Assembly (NCBI RefSeq): GCF_002863585.1
Contig: NZ_PGUY01000047.1
Coordinates: forward strand, 1 to 64,000
Length of the DNA: 64,000 nucleotides
Reading direction: 5' to 3'
From: Peribacillus deserti
Lineage (GTDB): Bacteria; Bacillota; Bacilli; Bacillales; DSM-1321
This document shows positions 26,057 to 36,199 of the stretch, one piece after another (positions within the stretch are counted from its first letter, which is position 1; each line of letters starts with the position of its first letter). A program made the position numbers and the translations under genes. The notes beneath the pieces are model-generated. The model had not been told where the DNA came from and did no database searches. It saw only the letters and a list, made by a program, of their open reading frames with translations.

Positions 26057-26800
26057 TTAAACTATGTTACCAGTAAGCTGCAGGGCATCCTGGTCAGCGA
26101 TAAGGGTAACGTTGTGGTGAGTCTTTAAAGCGGAAGCGGGGAATTGTTCGCTTACGGAATCTTCAAAAAGCTGTTTAATGGCTTCTGCCTTGGATGCTCC
26201 GGAAGCAAGAAGCAGGATCTCCTTGCTTTTTAAAATACTGGCGATTCCCATCGTGATTGCTTCCCTTGGAACACTGTCAATGCTGTCGAAAAACCTGGAA
26301 TTGGCTTCTCTAGTGCTTTGGTCGAGCTGTACGACATGTACGGTCGATTCAAACGACGTTCCCGGTTCATTAAATCCGATGTGCCCGTTGCGGCCAATAC
26401 CTAAAACCTGTAAGTCTACACCGCCCAGTCCTTCAATCAGTTTGTCATATCGCTGGCATTCTTCTTCCAGGCTGCCAGCTTTCCCATTCGGAATATGGGT
26501 ATTTTGTTCTGCTATATCAATATGGCTGAAAAACATGTCACGCATAAAACTTGCGTAGCTGTTGTGGCTGCTTGGTTCCAGACCAACATATTCATCCAGA
26601 TTCACCGTACGTACATCTTGATAGCTGGTGCCATTTTGGCGGTGATCCTGTATTAACTCCCGATAAAGTCCAACAGGTGTGCTTCCTGTGGCAAGTCCCA
26701 GGACGGCAGAGGGTTTTTCTTTTACTAGATTCATTACTTTATTAGCTGCAATGCGGCTCATTTCCTCAAAGCTTTCTGCTTTTATGACGTGAATATTCAA
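26057..26800 (-). CDS. nagB: Glucosamine-6-phosphate deaminase
   Basis: A 247-residue NagB, converting glucosamine-6-phosphate to fructose-6-phosphate and ammonia. GLATGSTPVGLYREL (about residues 35-49) binds the sugar phosphate, NLDEYVGL holds the catalytic Asp, and GIGRNGHIGFNEPG the catalytic Asp/His/Glu region. It starts with TTG at 26800 behind GAGGTG. It lies 39 bp downstream of nagA in the same operon, feeding amino sugars into glycolysis. The regulator gene nagR, which follows nagAB in B. subtilis, is not here. Confidence 0.95.
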   Translation of the reverse strand: MNIHVIKAESFEEMSRIAANKVMNLVKEKPSAVLGLATGSTPVGLYRELIQDHRQNGTSYQDVRTVNLDEYVGLEPSSHNSYASFMRDMFFSHIDIAEQNTHIPNGKAGSLEEECQRYDKLIEGLGGVDLQVLGIGRNGHIGFNEPGTSFESTVHVVQLDQSTREANSRFFDSIDSVPREAITMGIASILKSKEILLLASGASKAEAIKQLFEDSVSEQFPASALKTHHNVTLIADQDALQLTGNIV

Positions 26801-26839
26801 TGTTTTTCACCTCTTATTTATATTGTAAGACCGTAACAT

Positions 26840-28015
26840 TCATTTTAGAGCATATCCGGAAACGCCGCGGCAGTAAGTTGCGGCAATTTGGATATCTGGA
26901 TTTAGGAGGACCAGGTCAGCATCTTTCCCTCTTGCAATGCTTCCTTTCCGATCAAACACACCTAACTGTTTCGCTGGATTTTCAGAAGCAAGGCGGATCA
27001 CATCCTTTAGTTCCAAATCCGTAAATTCCATCATATTCTTTACACTGTCAAACATTTTTAAAATGCTTCCGGCGAGTGTTCCATCTTCAAGCAGTGCCTG
27101 TCCGTTCTCTACGGTAACTTCCTGACCGCCAAGATCGTAGGTGCCAGCGCGCATGCATTTCGCGCGCATAGCATCGGTTATCAATATTATACCCTCACTT
27201 CCCTTGGCATTAACGGCAAGCTGAATCATTTCCGGCCGTACATGATGCCCATCAGCAATGACTTCAGCTTTTAGATCCTTCATTAATAGGGCTGCGCCGG
27301 CAACTCCTGGCTCGCGATGATGAAGTCCACGCATGCCGTTGAATAAATGAGTTACCTGCCGTGCCCCAGCCTTAACTGCAGCTTCCATCTGTTCATAAGA
27401 TGCATCGGTATGTCCCATAGAGGCGACGACCCCTGTTTCATGTAAATAGGAAATAAAGGGCAGTCCCTCCGGCTGCTCGGGGGCTACCGTCACAAGCCTG
27501 ATGCTATCACCGGACGCTGCCTGCCACTTTTTGAACAGCTCTATATCGGGGGCGATAATGTGCTTTTCTGGCTGTGCCCCTTTTTTGGAAGGATTGATAA
27601 AGGGTCCCTCCAGGTGGATGCCTAAAACTTCCGCTTCACCAGGCTGGGATTTTTCCATACGGTATTTGCCAGCATTGATGACCGCCGCTTCTATCTCTTT
27701 CACTCCCTGAGTGATAGTCGTAGCGAGGAAACTTGTTGTTCCTTCAGCTGGCAGGACTGAAGCGATCGTATGTATGGCTTCCGGTGTACCGTCCATCGTA
27801 TCTGCCCCGGCCGCTCCGTGAATATGTATGTCTATAAAACCTGGGATAAGCTTCGAACCGGTCTCTGCTTCAACAACCGTAATCCCATCTGTACGGATGT
27901 GAGAGGGATCTTGCCCAGCTTCTGCAATTTTTCCGTCTTCAATCAGCACGTAGCCTTTGTGTAAAACTCCTTCTTCAAGATAAATATCGGCATTAGTTAT
28001 GAGAATTGAGTTCAT
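26840..28015 (-). CDS. nagA: N-acetylglucosamine-6-phosphate deacetylase
   Basis: A 391-residue amidohydrolase that removes acetate from GlcNAc-6-phosphate. Metal-site motifs are IPGFIDIHIHGAAGADTMDG near residue 57, the bridging Glu in LGIHLEGPFINPSKKGA, and the His residues in VASMGHTDASYEQ and VTHLFNGMRGLHHREPG; the catalytic Asp is in ILITDAMRAKC. AGGAGG eight bases before the ATG. It is the first gene of nagAB and recycles cell-wall amino sugars. The upstream gap shows no clear NagR operator or cre. Confidence 0.95.
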   Translation of the reverse strand: MNSILITNADIYLEEGVLHKGYVLIEDGKIAEAGQDPSHIRTDGITVVEAETGSKLIPGFIDIHIHGAAGADTMDGTPEAIHTIASVLPAEGTTSFLATTITQGVKEIEAAVINAGKYRMEKSQPGEAEVLGIHLEGPFINPSKKGAQPEKHIIAPDIELFKKWQAASGDSIRLVTVAPEQPEGLPFISYLHETGVVASMGHTDASYEQMEAAVKAGARQVTHLFNGMRGLHHREPGVAGAALLMKDLKAEVIADGHHVRPEMIQLAVNAKGSEGIILITDAMRAKCMRAGTYDLGGQEVTVENGQALLEDGTLAGSILKMFDSVKNMMEFTDLELKDVIRLASENPAKQLGVFDRKGSIARGKDADLVLLNPDIQIAATYCRGVSGYALK

Positions 28016-28298
28016 TCATCGTACCTCCTGCGGCAATCGCTGCCGTTTAATTCCTTTCTTATTGTACCTTAAAAAGGATTCTAGGGTACTTTTCAGATTA
28101 CCTTCCTTCAAATTGTGAAAATGAACCTGTCAGTATTCCTATATTCAGAAAGCTGTACCTTTGGCTGACAGCCATAAATGGTCATTTGGTTTTCTTTATA
28201 CGAAATAGGTTTTCAGCGAAAAAAATGCTACAATATAAAAAATAAATGGCAATAAAAATATGATACATCTTAAAGTGTCTCCAGAAGGAGGAAATTAT
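28016..28298. other. Divergent nagA-hprK intergenic region
   Basis: Contains CTGTCAG/CTGACAG inverted sequences and a GTACC...GGGTAC pair, plus the hprK extended -10 (28226-28234). An ATG at 28260 is in frame with hprK but lacks a ribosome site. Confidence 0.4.
28226..28234 (+). promoter_or_regulatory. Extended -10 promoter of the hprK operon
   Basis: TGC directly before TACAAT forms an extended -10; the -35 (TAGGTT, 17 bp upstream) is weak. Confidence 0.5.
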
Positions 28299-29237
28299 TT
28301 GGCAAAGGTACGAACTAAAGATATTATTGAAAAATTTAACCTTGAGTTGATAAGCGGTGAAGAGGGAATTAACCGGCCGATTGTAACAAGTGATTTATCA
28401 AGGCCGGGATTAGAAATGGCCGGCTTTTTCGATTATTATCCAGCAGAAAGGGTGCAGCTCCTCGGCATGACGGAGATGGAGTTTTACGACAAGCTGAGCA
28501 TGCCCGAGCAGAGGCAGAGAATGTCTTCCTTATGCAGTGATTTGACTCCCTGTATCATTGTCACTAGAGGCCAGGAAATCCCTGAATATCTGATCGAGGC
28601 TTCAGAACGTGAATCGGTTCCAGTTCTGCGTGCTTCATCCAAAACGACACGGCTTTTTAGCAGGCTGACCAATTACCTGGAATTTAAACTTGCCCCTACA
28701 ACTGCAGTTCATGGAGTGCTGATCGATATTTACGGTGTAGGTGTTTTAATAACTGGCAAAAGCGGTGTGGGTAAAAGTGAAACAGCGCTTGAACTAGTGA
28801 AACGGGGACATCGTCTTGTGGCAGATGACTGTGTAGAAATCCGGCAGGAGGATGAGGAAACACTAGTTGGCAACTCGCCCGAGCTTCTTCAGAATTTATT
28901 GGAAATCAGAGGACTTGGCATCATCAATGTAATGACATTATTTGGTGCAGGCGCTGTCCGGAATTACAAGAGAATATCGCTTGTGATTAACCTGGAGCTA
29001 TGGGAAAAAACGAAGCAGTATGACCGGCTGGGTTTAGATGAAGAAAAGATTAGAATCCTTGATACCGATCTTACTAAGCTGATCGTGCCGGTTCGTCCGG
29101 GACGGAATCTAGCGGTCATCATCGAGGTGGCGGCCATGAACTTCCGTTTAAAGCGCATGGGTTATAATGCTGCTCAGCAGTTTACGAGCAAGCTGGCCGA
29201 CGTCATCATGGAAAGTGATCACCACGACGAAGTATAA
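28299..29237 (+). CDS. hprK: HPr kinase/phosphorylase
   Basis: A 312-residue sensor that phosphorylates HPr and Crh on Ser46 when fructose-1,6-bisphosphate and ATP are high, and dephosphorylates them when phosphate is high. Walker A is GKSGVGKSE (about residue 153), the HprK signature is [19 protein letters not shown], and the P-loop-proximal [11 protein letters not shown] is present. AAGGAGG precedes a TTG at 28299 by eight bases, giving the conserved N terminus MAKVRTKDI. First gene of the hprK-lgt-yvoD-ppaX-yvoF operon. It acts together with Crh (46.0 kb) and the cre sites described here. Confidence 0.97.
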   Translation: MAKVRTKDIIEKFNLELISGEEGINRPIVTSDLSRPGLEMAGFFDYYPAERVQLLGMTEMEFYDKLSMPEQRQRMSSLCSDLTPCIIVTRGQEIPEYLIEASERESVPVLRASSKTTRLFSRLTNYLEFKLAPTTAVHGVLIDIYGVGVLITGKSGVGKSETALELVKRGHRLVADDCVEIRQEDEETLVGNSPELLQNLLEIRGLGIINVMTLFGAGAVRNYKRISLVINLELWEKTKQYDRLGLDEEKIRILDTDLTKLIVPVRPGRNLAVIIEVAAMNFRLKRMGYNAAQQFTSKLADVIMESDHHDEV

Positions 29238-29271
29238 AGAATAGTAATGATAGATAGAGAGGGAAATGTGA

Positions 29272-30084
29272 ATGGAGAATTCAATTGAGCCGATCAGCAA
29301 GATCGCTTTTGAGCTTGGTCCGCTTTCAGTCCATTGGTATGGAATCATTATCGGGACTGGAGTTCTTTTAGGCCTGCTCCTGGCGATGAGAGAATCTGAA
29401 AGGCGGGGGCTTTCTAAGGATACCTTCCTGGATTTGATCTTATTTGCTGTGCCGGCTGCCATCATTTGTGCGAGGATTTATTATGTATTGTTTGAATGGG
29501 AGTATTATTCCAAGAATCCCGGCTCGATCATTAAGGTTTGGGAAGGAGGGATAGCCATTCATGGAGCCCTTATCGGATCTGTGCTGACCGCGTATATTTT
29601 TACAAAAATAAAGAAGATTTCATTCTGGAAAGTGGCTGATATAGCAGCGCCTAGCATCATCCTTGGCCAGGCGATCGGCAGATGGGGAAACTTCATCAAC
29701 CAGGAGGCGCATGGCGGGGAAGTGAGCCGAAGCTATTTAGAAGGCCTGCATCTTCCGGATTTCATCGTAAACCAGATGTACATAAACGGCGCTTACTATC
29801 ACCCGACCTTCTTATATGAATCACTATGGAATTTAGCCGGGTTTATTCTGCTGCTGTTCTTAAGAAGAGTCAACCTCCGTCGAGGAGAGCTTTTCTTGAC
29901 ATATGTGATCTGGTATTCTATCGGCCGCTTTTTTATTGAAGGATTAAGAACAGATAGTCTAATGCTTACAGATTACCTGCGCATTGCACAGGTATTGTCA
30001 CTGTCACTAATTGTCATAGCGCTGGCTGTAATCATTTACCGCCGGGTGAGCGGCCAGGCAGTTAAACACTATAAGGATGCATAA
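29272..30084 (+). CDS. lgt: Prolipoprotein diacylglyceryl transferase
   Basis: A 270-residue integral membrane enzyme with about seven helices that attaches diacylglycerol to the lipobox cysteine of prolipoproteins. The signature [14 protein letters not shown] (about residue 135) holds the essential Arg and Asn. The N-terminal [11 protein letters not shown] and the C-terminal [14 protein letters not shown] are also conserved. GAGGG sits eight bases before the ATG. It follows hprK by 34 bp. Its substrates include the binding protein at 12.1 kb and the nuclease at 14.6 kb. Confidence 0.96.
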   Translation: MENSIEPISKIAFELGPLSVHWYGIIIGTGVLLGLLLAMRESERRGLSKDTFLDLILFAVPAAIICARIYYVLFEWEYYSKNPGSIIKVWEGGIAIHGALIGSVLTAYIFTKIKKISFWKVADIAAPSIILGQAIGRWGNFINQEAHGGEVSRSYLEGLHLPDFIVNQMYINGAYYHPTFLYESLWNLAGFILLLFLRRVNLRRGELFLTYVIWYSIGRFFIEGLRTDSLMLTDYLRIAQVLSLSLIVIALAVIIYRRVSGQAVKHYKDA

Positions 30085-30168
30085 AAAATGGCCGGATCTC
30101 GCGGATCTATAAAAAGAGGGCAGGGGATAAAGGTTTTTTGAACCGGCTATGACTTACAGGGGGGAAGA

Positions 30169-31125
30169 GTGTTGTTTCTTGGTATGTTTAAAAGGGGACT
30201 GCTGGCTGGCTTAAAGACGACGTGGACACTTGGGAAAGTGATATTTCCTGTCACCTTACTTGTTTCGATTCTTCAATACACTCCAGTGCTTGACTGGATC
30301 GTTAAAGGGATCTCGCCCTTCATGAAGGTGCTGGGACTGCCGGGTGAAGCTTCCATTCCGCTCGTTTTGGGAAATTTCCTGAACCTTTATGCAGCGATAG
30401 GGGGCATATTATCACTCGATTTAACGGTAAAAGAAGTATTCATTCTAGCTGTTATGCTTTCATTCTGCCACAATCTCTTGATCGAGACAGGTGTAGCCCT
30501 CAAAGTAGGGGTTAAGCTATGGATCATCCTGTCTGTCAGGATTGGCTTGGCGCTGGCCTCGGCCATTATGATCAATCTGTTCTGGCATGGAGGCGGCGAG
30601 CTTGCGCAATACGGGTCGCTGAAATCAAGGGGCGGCGATGTTTCCGGTGCTCTGCCCATTCTGATGAATGGTATGGAGACGGCCTTGATGGGTATTTTAA
30701 AGCTGGCAATCATCGTGATACCATTAATGGTTATCATTCAAATTTTAAAAGAACTGAAGTGGCTTGAAAAGGTGTCTGAGGCACTGGGCCCGATGATGAA
30801 GGTTCTTGGGATGAATAAGAACGCCTCCATGACGATGGCCACCGGGCTTATCCTCGGCCTGGCTTATGGGGCAGGAGTTATGATACAGGCTGTGCAGGAA
30901 GACGGCGTCAGCAAAAGGGATGCCACTCTCGCCTTTATTTTTCTGGTTGCCTGCCATGCTTTTGTGGAGGATACGGTCATATTCATTCCACTCGGAATTC
31001 CTGTGTGGCCCCTTTTCCTAATCAGGGTGATTACGGCCTTTATTTTGACAATGCTTGTATCATACCTATGGAAGAGATCGGAAATGGTCAAATTAAGAAA
31101 GGAAGCATCTTATGAGCACATCTAA
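30169..31125 (+). CDS. yvoD: YvoD-like nucleoside-recognition (Gate) domain membrane protein
   Basis: A 318-residue protein with about eight membrane helices and two Gate-type segments ([20 protein letters not shown] near residue 62 and [20 protein letters not shown] near 222), resembling SpmA/SpmB and B. subtilis YvoD. The transported molecule is unknown. It starts with GTG at 30169 or the adjacent TTG behind GGGGGGAAG. It overlaps ppaX by 14 bases. It occupies the yvoD position in the hprK operon. Confidence 0.83.
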   Translation: MLFLGMFKRGLLAGLKTTWTLGKVIFPVTLLVSILQYTPVLDWIVKGISPFMKVLGLPGEASIPLVLGNFLNLYAAIGGILSLDLTVKEVFILAVMLSFCHNLLIETGVALKVGVKLWIILSVRIGLALASAIMINLFWHGGGELAQYGSLKSRGGDVSGALPILMNGMETALMGILKLAIIVIPLMVIIQILKELKWLEKVSEALGPMMKVLGMNKNASMTMATGLILGLAYGAGVMIQAVQEDGVSKRDATLAFIFLVACHAFVEDTVIFIPLGIPVWPLFLIRVITAFILTMLVSYLWKRSEMVKLRKEASYEHI

Positions 31126-31771
31126 TATCACCACAATCTTATTTGATTTAGACGGAACATTGATTAATACAAATGATTTAATTATTGCTTCCTTTGTAAA
31201 TACGCTGAATCTTTACTTTCCTGATAAATATAAAGAGGAGGATGTTCTCCCGTTCATGGGACCTCCGCTTTACGAATCGTTTTACAGTGTGGATCAGGAA
31301 TTGGCACATGAGATGGTAGCAAAATACCGGGAATTTAATCTAGCTAACCATGACCAGCTTGTGAAGGAATTCGAAGGTGTGTATGAAACGGTAGAGGCCC
31401 TTCATCATGCCGGCTATAAAATGGCAATTGTTTCAACAAAGCTTCATGATACCGTTTTAAGGGGGCTGAAGGTAGGGCGCCTTGACCGGTTCTTTGATGT
31501 GATCATTGGCCTTGATGATGTGGAACGGGCAAAACCGGATCCTGAACCGTTACAGAAGGCTCTTAAAATATTGGATTCAACGCCGCAGGAAGCAATCATG
31601 GTGGGAGATAACCACCATGATATTCTTGGCGGGAAAAACGCAGGGACGAAAACAGCTGGTGTTTCTTGGACGGCTAAAGGGAGAAACTATCTCGATCAAT
31701 TCGAACCGGATTATATTCTTGAGCATATGAGCGAGCTGCTGGCTATTGTGGGGGCAGCGGAGAGCGAATGA
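31112..31771 (+). CDS. ppaX: Pyrophosphatase PpaX (HAD family)
   Basis: A 219-residue HAD hydrolase that removes pyrophosphate formed when HprK dephosphorylates P-Ser-HPr with phosphate. Motif I is [13 protein letters not shown] (nucleophile Asp), motif II the Thr in AIVSTKLHD, motif [15 protein letters not shown] and motif [17 protein letters not shown]. It overlaps yvoD by 14 bases and yvoF by four, so it is translationally coupled. Close to B. subtilis PpaX. Confidence 0.94.
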   Translation: MSTSNITTILFDLDGTLINTNDLIIASFVNTLNLYFPDKYKEEDVLPFMGPPLYESFYSVDQELAHEMVAKYREFNLANHDQLVKEFEGVYETVEALHHAGYKMAIVSTKLHDTVLRGLKVGRLDRFFDVIIGLDDVERAKPDPEPLQKALKILDSTPQEAIMVGDNHHDILGGKNAGTKTAGVSWTAKGRNYLDQFEPDYILEHMSELLAIVGAAESE

Positions 31772-32289
31772 GGCGGACTACCCGATATCCTGTAGAGGGA
31801 GCGAATTCCCTCTGGCATGTGTATAAGACGGTGCCATTTTGGAAAGTAGTAAAGAACTTCCTGGTCATCCAGGCCGCCAGATATACACCTTTTCTAACGG
31901 TGAAAAATTGGCTGTATCGCACATTCTTAAGGATGGATATAGGCGAGCAGACGTCTTTTGCCCTGATGGTGATGCTGGATGTGATGTTTCCTGAGAAGAT
32001 TTCTGTCGGCCGTAATTCCGTAATCGGCTATAATACGACCATTCTGGCGCATGAGTATCTGATAAAGGAATACAGGCTGGGTGAAGTGGTCATAGGAGAC
32101 GAAGTGATGGTTGGCGCAAATACGACCATTTTGCCGGGCGTAACAATCGGAGACGGTGCAATCGTTTCAGCAGGCACATTAGTGCATAAGGATGTTCCTC
32201 CAGGTGCGTTTGCAGGCGGGAATCCCATGCAGATCATCTATACAAAAGAGCAGCTCCGGGAACGGATGGATCTGGAAGCATCAGAGTAA
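31768..32289 (+). CDS. yvoF: YvoF-like hexapeptide-repeat acyltransferase
   Basis: A 173-residue left-handed beta-helix acyltransferase. Hexapeptide-type repeats run from about residue 75 to 150 ([20 protein letters not shown] ... [22 protein letters not shown]). A hydrophobic N-terminal part may touch the membrane. The acceptor is unknown. Its ATG overlaps the ppaX stop (ATGA). It is the last gene of the hprK operon, before a strong terminator. Confidence 0.88.
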   Translation: MRRTTRYPVEGANSLWHVYKTVPFWKVVKNFLVIQAARYTPFLTVKNWLYRTFLRMDIGEQTSFALMVMLDVMFPEKISVGRNSVIGYNTTILAHEYLIKEYRLGEVVIGDEVMVGANTTILPGVTIGDGAIVSAGTLVHKDVPPGAFAGGNPMQIIYTKEQLRERMDLEASE

Positions 32290-32292
32290 TCA

Positions 32293-32332
32293 AAAAGGAC
32301 TTGACGGCAGGCGGTGCCGCAAGTCCTTTTTT
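32293..32332. terminator. Terminator of the hprK operon
   Basis: AAAAGGACTTG (32293-32303) pairs with CAAGTCCTTTT (32320-32330); an inner CGGC/GCCG stem strengthens it. The flanking A and T runs could serve both strands. Confidence 0.88.
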
Positions 32333-32372
32333 GCTGTTTCGATGATTTTAATGCCGCAGACGGTTTGAGGCC

Positions 32373-32510
32373 TCATTTGATCAGTTCAGTCAAATCCCCT
32401 TCCAGGCGCTCCATAATTTCCTGAAGCGTAATACCCCCCTGGGCTGTCGAAGTTTCATAAGCATTCTTTAAAATATCAAAAAAAAGCTCCTGTTTCTGCT
32501 CTGTACTCAT
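32373..32510 (-). CDS. Small hypothetical protein (45 aa)
   Basis: A minus-strand frame from ATG 32510 to TGA 32373 encodes MSTEQKQELFFDILKNAYET, continuing to C-terminal ERLEGDLTELIK. GGAG lies about eight bases before the ATG. The protein is predicted all-helical, acidic and soluble. Its spacing between two operons and its own ribosome site support a gene. I do not recognise the family and give no function. Confidence 0.55.
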   Translation of the reverse strand: MSTEQKQELFFDILKNAYETSTAQGGITLQEIMERLEGDLTELIK

Positions 32511-32630
32511 AACCAAGTCTCCATATAATCGTATTTTTCTAACCACATATCATCTGTTCCTTCAAATTAAGTCCATGAATAAACTCTACATTGTTTAAGA
32601 CGTTATTACCCAGGGAAGGTTACACTTAAA

Positions 32631-32668
32631 CATGGGGACTGTCCCCCATTTCCCGAATATTTCCCAAG
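32631..32668. repeat. REP-like palindromic repeat upstream of his promoter
   Basis: GGGGACTGTCCCC (32634-32646) then CATTTCCCGAATATTTCCC. It ends 15 bp before the -35 of the his promoter. Confidence 0.75.
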
Positions 32669-32682
32669 GGGGTTCTTTTTTC

Positions 32683-32711
32683 TTGACGATTAGGGACAGC
32701 AGAAGTAAAAT
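32683..32711 (+). promoter_or_regulatory. Sigma-A promoter of the his operon
   Basis: TTGACG (32683-32688), 17 bp, TAAAAT (32706-32711). The leader of about 90 nt shows no clear T-box or histidine-rich leader peptide. Confidence 0.7.
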
Positions 32712-32810
32712 ACTTGTAACTTTAATTTATTAGTACATTAGCAAACTAAAGGATTTTGAAAATTTTAAAACTCCTTATGAGGAATCATTTTATAGAGGAT
32801 GTGTGTTGAG

Positions 32811-33995
32811 TTGCCTATGCCGTTTATGTTCGAGAAACCGCTCGGAATGAGGGATTCTCTTCCGTTATTATATGAACGAAAAAAGAACCTGCGCTTGGCC
32901 GTTTCCGGCGAATTTGAAGCCTGGGGCTATCAGTTTATCGAAACACCTGCACTGGAATACTACGAAACCATTGGTGAAGCTTCCTCCATCCAAAATCAGC
33001 AGATGTTCAAGCTTCTTGACCAGCAGGGTGATACCGTCGTTTTAAGGCCGGATATGACTGCTCCCATTGCAAGGGTGGCCGCTTCAAAGCTATTAAAGCA
33101 GCAGGTTCCAGTCAGGCTTGCCTATTCAGCTAATGTCTACCGTGCACAGCAGAAGGAAGGCGGGAGAGCTGCAGAGTTTGAACAAATCGGTATAGAAACC
33201 ATTGGGGACGGAACGATCAGTGCTGACTCTGAAATCATCAGTTTATTAATTTCTTCTCTTAAAAAAGCAGGATTTACAAAATTTCAGATTTCTATCGGTC
33301 ATATTGGATTTATCCAGCAGCTGATGCTCGATATTTTAGGCAGGGAAGACCGCGTGAGCCAGCTTTCAAATTATTTAATTGAACGGAATTATGTAGGCTA
33401 CAGAGACCATATCAACTCTCTTGCGCTAGCAAATATAGATAAACAAAGATTAATTGATATCCTAGATTTAAAAGGTACAGAAAATATTTTAGAAAAAGCT
33501 GGAGCACTTCTTGAACATAACCGGGGTGCCGAAAAGCTGAATGAATTGGCCCAGCTCATGCAGCAGTTAAAAGAGTATGGAGCAGAGCAGTATGTAAGCC
33601 TTGATTTAACCTTGATGAATACGATCAGCTATTATTCCGGAATCGTGTTTGAAGTATATGCAGAAGGTGTTAATTTTCCAGTAGGGAATGGCGGCCGTTA
33701 TAATTCCCTATTGAAAAAGTTCGGCAGAGATACACCTGCGACTGGTTTTGCCCTCCGGGTCGATCGTCTGATCGAAGCAATGGGGACGCTTAAAGATCAA
33801 GCAGAAATAGAATGTGTCATTTTCACACCTGAAAGGAAGCAGGATGCCTTGAAGCTGGTGAATGAGCGGAGGGCAGGCGGAAGCAGGATCGCTATGCAGG
33901 ATCTTAACGGAATAGGGGATCTGGATTCGTTCACAAAAAACTATTCAGAGGTACATTATTTCATTGGAGCTCCCGGAAAGGATGAAACGCCATGA
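32811..33995 (+). CDS. hisZ: ATP phosphoribosyltransferase regulatory subunit
   Basis: A 394-residue HisRS-like protein without tRNA-charging activity, needed by the short-form HisG. Histidyl-tRNA-synthetase core motifs are seen: [18 protein letters not shown] (motif 2-like), [20 protein letters not shown]-like segment, and [21 protein letters not shown] ends 12 bases before a TTG at 32811; an ATG at 32817 gives the more family-like start MPFMFEKP, and an ATG at 32799 abuts the ribosome site. The exact start is therefore uncertain by a few codons. Its stop overlaps hisG by four bases. First gene of hisZGDBHAFI. Confidence 0.93.
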   Translation: MPMPFMFEKPLGMRDSLPLLYERKKNLRLAVSGEFEAWGYQFIETPALEYYETIGEASSIQNQQMFKLLDQQGDTVVLRPDMTAPIARVAASKLLKQQVPVRLAYSANVYRAQQKEGGRAAEFEQIGIETIGDGTISADSEIISLLISSLKKAGFTKFQISIGHIGFIQQLMLDILGREDRVSQLSNYLIERNYVGYRDHINSLALANIDKQRLIDILDLKGTENILEKAGALLEHNRGAEKLNELAQLMQQLKEYGAEQYVSLDLTLMNTISYYSGIVFEVYAEGVNFPVGNGGRYNSLLKKFGRDTPATGFALRVDRLIEAMGTLKDQAEIECVIFTPERKQDALKLVNERRAGGSRIAMQDLNGIGDLDSFTKNYSEVHYFIGAPGKDETP

Positions 33996-34621
33996 ACGAA
34001 ATGCTGACTATGGCCATGCCGAAGGGGAGGATTTTTGAAGAGGCACTGGAATTATTAAGGCAGGCTGGTTATTCACTTCCTCAGGAATTTGAAGATTCCA
34101 GAAAACTGATTATAGATTTAGAAGACGAAAAGCTGAGGTTCATGCTGGCAAAGCCAATGGATGTTGCGACCTATGTAGAGCAGGGGGTTGCCGATATTGG
34201 GATTGCAGGTAAGGATGTTCTCCTTGAAGAGGAACCGGACGTATATGAGCTGCTTGACCTCCATATCAGCCATTGTTATTTGGCGGTAGCAGGAGTTCTG
34301 GGTTCGGCCATTAATGAGGCTGCACCAAAAATTGCGACGAAATATCCGAATGTTGCATCCCACTATTTCAGGGAGCAGGGTGAGCAGGTGGAAATCATTA
34401 AGCTTAACGGTTCCATTGAACTTGCTCCGTTAATCGGACTGGCTGAAAGAATTGTGGATATTGTTTCTACAGGGCAGACCTTAAAAGAGAATGGACTGGT
34501 TGAGTTTGAAAGAATTGCCGAGGTCACTTCAAGGCTGATTGCAAATCGGGCAAGCTATCGTTTAAAGGAACAGCGTATTTCGGAAATGGTGGAGAGATTA
34601 TCTAAAATAATTAATAAGTAA
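33992..34621 (+). CDS. hisG: ATP phosphoribosyltransferase, short form
   Basis: A 209-residue catalytic subunit that joins PRPP and ATP in the first step of histidine synthesis. [13 protein letters not shown] at the N terminus, [16 protein letters not shown] and the PRPP-binding region [15 protein letters not shown] (about residue 150) are typical. It lacks the C-terminal regulatory domain, consistent with hisZ next to it. Its ATG overlaps the hisZ stop. Confidence 0.96.
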   Translation: MNEMLTMAMPKGRIFEEALELLRQAGYSLPQEFEDSRKLIIDLEDEKLRFMLAKPMDVATYVEQGVADIGIAGKDVLLEEEPDVYELLDLHISHCYLAVAGVLGSAINEAAPKIATKYPNVASHYFREQGEQVEIIKLNGSIELAPLIGLAERIVDIVSTGQTLKENGLVEFERIAEVTSRLIANRASYRLKEQRISEMVERLSKIINK

Positions 34622-34818
34622 CTATGTGAAGGTCCATGGTTGAAAGTGAATGGAACGCACATGCGAGGCTCCTTTGGAACAAGACAGGGAGACCCAGGTA
34701 ACACCGGAGGAGCTCCCCGAACGGCCGCGGAATGCAGGGCGTTATGCTTCAATCATCAGACCACTTTAACAGGACTAATAAAAATAAACGCAATTTTAAA
34801 AAAGGATGCGGGAAACTC
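34622..34818 (+). other. GC-rich, structure-prone insert between hisG and hisD
   Basis: All other joins downstream in this operon are four-base overlaps or short gaps, but here 197 bp intervene. The part 34640-34750 is GC-rich and can fold: GGGAG (34687-34691) with CTCCC (34714-34718), an inner GGTAACACC loop, and the CCGCGG area. A 60-codon frame (34640-34822) crosses it and overlaps the hisD start in another frame, but its composition does not look like protein. It may be a mobile-intron remnant, a repeat or a regulatory RNA. I do not recognise it. Confidence 0.5.
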
Positions 34819-36087
34819 ATGAAGATTGAACGGTTGACTAAAGGGCTGTCGCTGAAACGTTCCGTTGAAAATGGGACTCAGGAACAGAGGGACGCAGTCA
34901 TTGGAATTATCAGCAGTGTACGCAAAAAAGGAGATTCTGCCCTTCATGAATGGACAAGGAAGTTTGACGGCGCAGAACTGTCTGAGCTGCAGGTTTCCTC
35001 TCTTGAAATAGACGAGGCGGCAGACTCTATATCAAGTGAGATGGCTGATGTTATAAAGGAAGCGGCGGAAAATATCCGTTCCTTTCATACTAAGCAGCTG
35101 AGGAATTCGTGGATGACCACAGATGGAACTGGCACTCTTCTTGGACAGAAGGTGACCCCGCTTGATTCCGTAGGTGTGTACGTGCCAGGAGGAAAAGCGG
35201 CTTATCCATCATCTGTATTAATGAATGTGATTCCAGCCCGTACAGCAGGTGTGAAACGCATTGTGATGGTAACTCCACCCGATCGGGATGGCAAGCTGCC
35301 TGCCGGCGTTCTGGCTGCTGCAAAAATAGCAGGAGTGGATGAAATATATAAAGTGGGCGGTGCACAGGCTGTCGCTGCGCTGGCGTATGGCACTGAAACG
35401 ATATCACCCGTTGATAAAATTGTGGGACCGGGGAATATTTATGTGGCCCTTGCCAAGCGTGAAGTGTTTGGGGATGTGGACATCGATATGATCGCTGGTC
35501 CGAGCGAAATTGCTATCCTGGCTGATGAGACGGCTATTGCCTCTGAAGTGGCGGCAGATTTACTGTCACAGGCCGAGCATGATGAGCGGGCGAGCAGTGT
35601 GCTTATCACTACGTCCGCGGAGCTTGCGGAAGGGGTTTCGAAGGAAGTAGAGAAACAGCTCTCTGCTTTGCCAAAGGAGCCTATAGCCAGAAGTTCAATT
35701 AAGGATTTCGGGCGGATTTATGTGGCAGAAACGATGGAGGCGGCCGTTGAAGCGGTGAATGACATTGCGCCAGAGCATCTTGAGGTAATGACGGAAAACC
35801 CGATTGAGCTGCTGGGACAGATCCGGCATGCAGGAGCGATTTTCCTCGGAAGATACAGCTCGGAACCCGTAGGCGATTACTTTGCGGGTCCTAACCACGT
35901 ACTTCCCACTAACGGAACAGCGAGATTCTCAAGCCCCCTTAATGTGGAAGACTTTCAAAAGAAATCGAGCGTAATCATGTACAGCAAACAGGCCTTTGGC
36001 CAAAACGCTGCCAAAATAGCCGCATTTGCAAGACTTGAAGGATTAGAAGCCCACGCGAGGGCGATTGAATCGAGACTTGGAGAATAA
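34819..36087 (+). CDS. hisD: Histidinol dehydrogenase
   Basis: A 422-residue Zn enzyme performing the last two oxidations, L-histidinol to L-histidine. Conserved stretches are [19 protein letters not shown] (about residue 115), [26 protein letters not shown], the Zn-ligand region [12 protein letters not shown], and [18 protein letters not shown]. The ATG at 34819 matches the family N terminus; an upstream in-frame ATG (34732) lies in the insert and adds unrelated residues. The ribosome site is modest (CGGGAA six bases away). Confidence 0.95.
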   Translation: MKIERLTKGLSLKRSVENGTQEQRDAVIGIISSVRKKGDSALHEWTRKFDGAELSELQVSSLEIDEAADSISSEMADVIKEAAENIRSFHTKQLRNSWMTTDGTGTLLGQKVTPLDSVGVYVPGGKAAYPSSVLMNVIPARTAGVKRIVMVTPPDRDGKLPAGVLAAAKIAGVDEIYKVGGAQAVAALAYGTETISPVDKIVGPGNIYVALAKREVFGDVDIDMIAGPSEIAILADETAIASEVAADLLSQAEHDERASSVLITTSAELAEGVSKEVEKQLSALPKEPIARSSIKDFGRIYVAETMEAAVEAVNDIAPEHLEVMTENPIELLGQIRHAGAIFLGRYSSEPVGDYFAGPNHVLPTNGTARFSSPLNVEDFQKKSSVIMYSKQAFGQNAAKIAAFARLEGLEAHARAIESRLGE

Positions 36088-36090
36088 GCT

Positions 36091-36113
36091 TGGGAAATGG
36101 GGGACTGTCCCCC
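36091..36113. repeat. REP-like repeat after hisD
   Basis: TGGGAAATGGGGGACTGTCC followed by CCC, directly after the hisD stop codon. Confidence 0.75.
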
Positions 36114-36155
36114 AAAAAAACAGGCAGAAATGCAGGGATATAGGGACTTTCTTCG

Positions 36156-36180
36156 TTTGGGAAATAGGGGACTGTCCCCA
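36156..36180. repeat. REP-like repeat before hisB
   Basis: TTTGGGAAATA followed by GGGGACTGTCCCCA, 20 bp before the hisB start; its end nearly touches the hisB ribosome site. Confidence 0.75.
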
Positions 36181-36199
36181 CAATATAGGAGGGGTTTTG

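Noticed and set aside
34640-34822. 60-codon frame between hisG and hisD
   Set aside because: Odd composition, weak start and overlap with the hisD start; kept only as a structured insert.
36065-36199. Upstream extension of hisB
   Set aside because: It reads through two REP repeats; a strong ribosome site marks the ATG at 36200.
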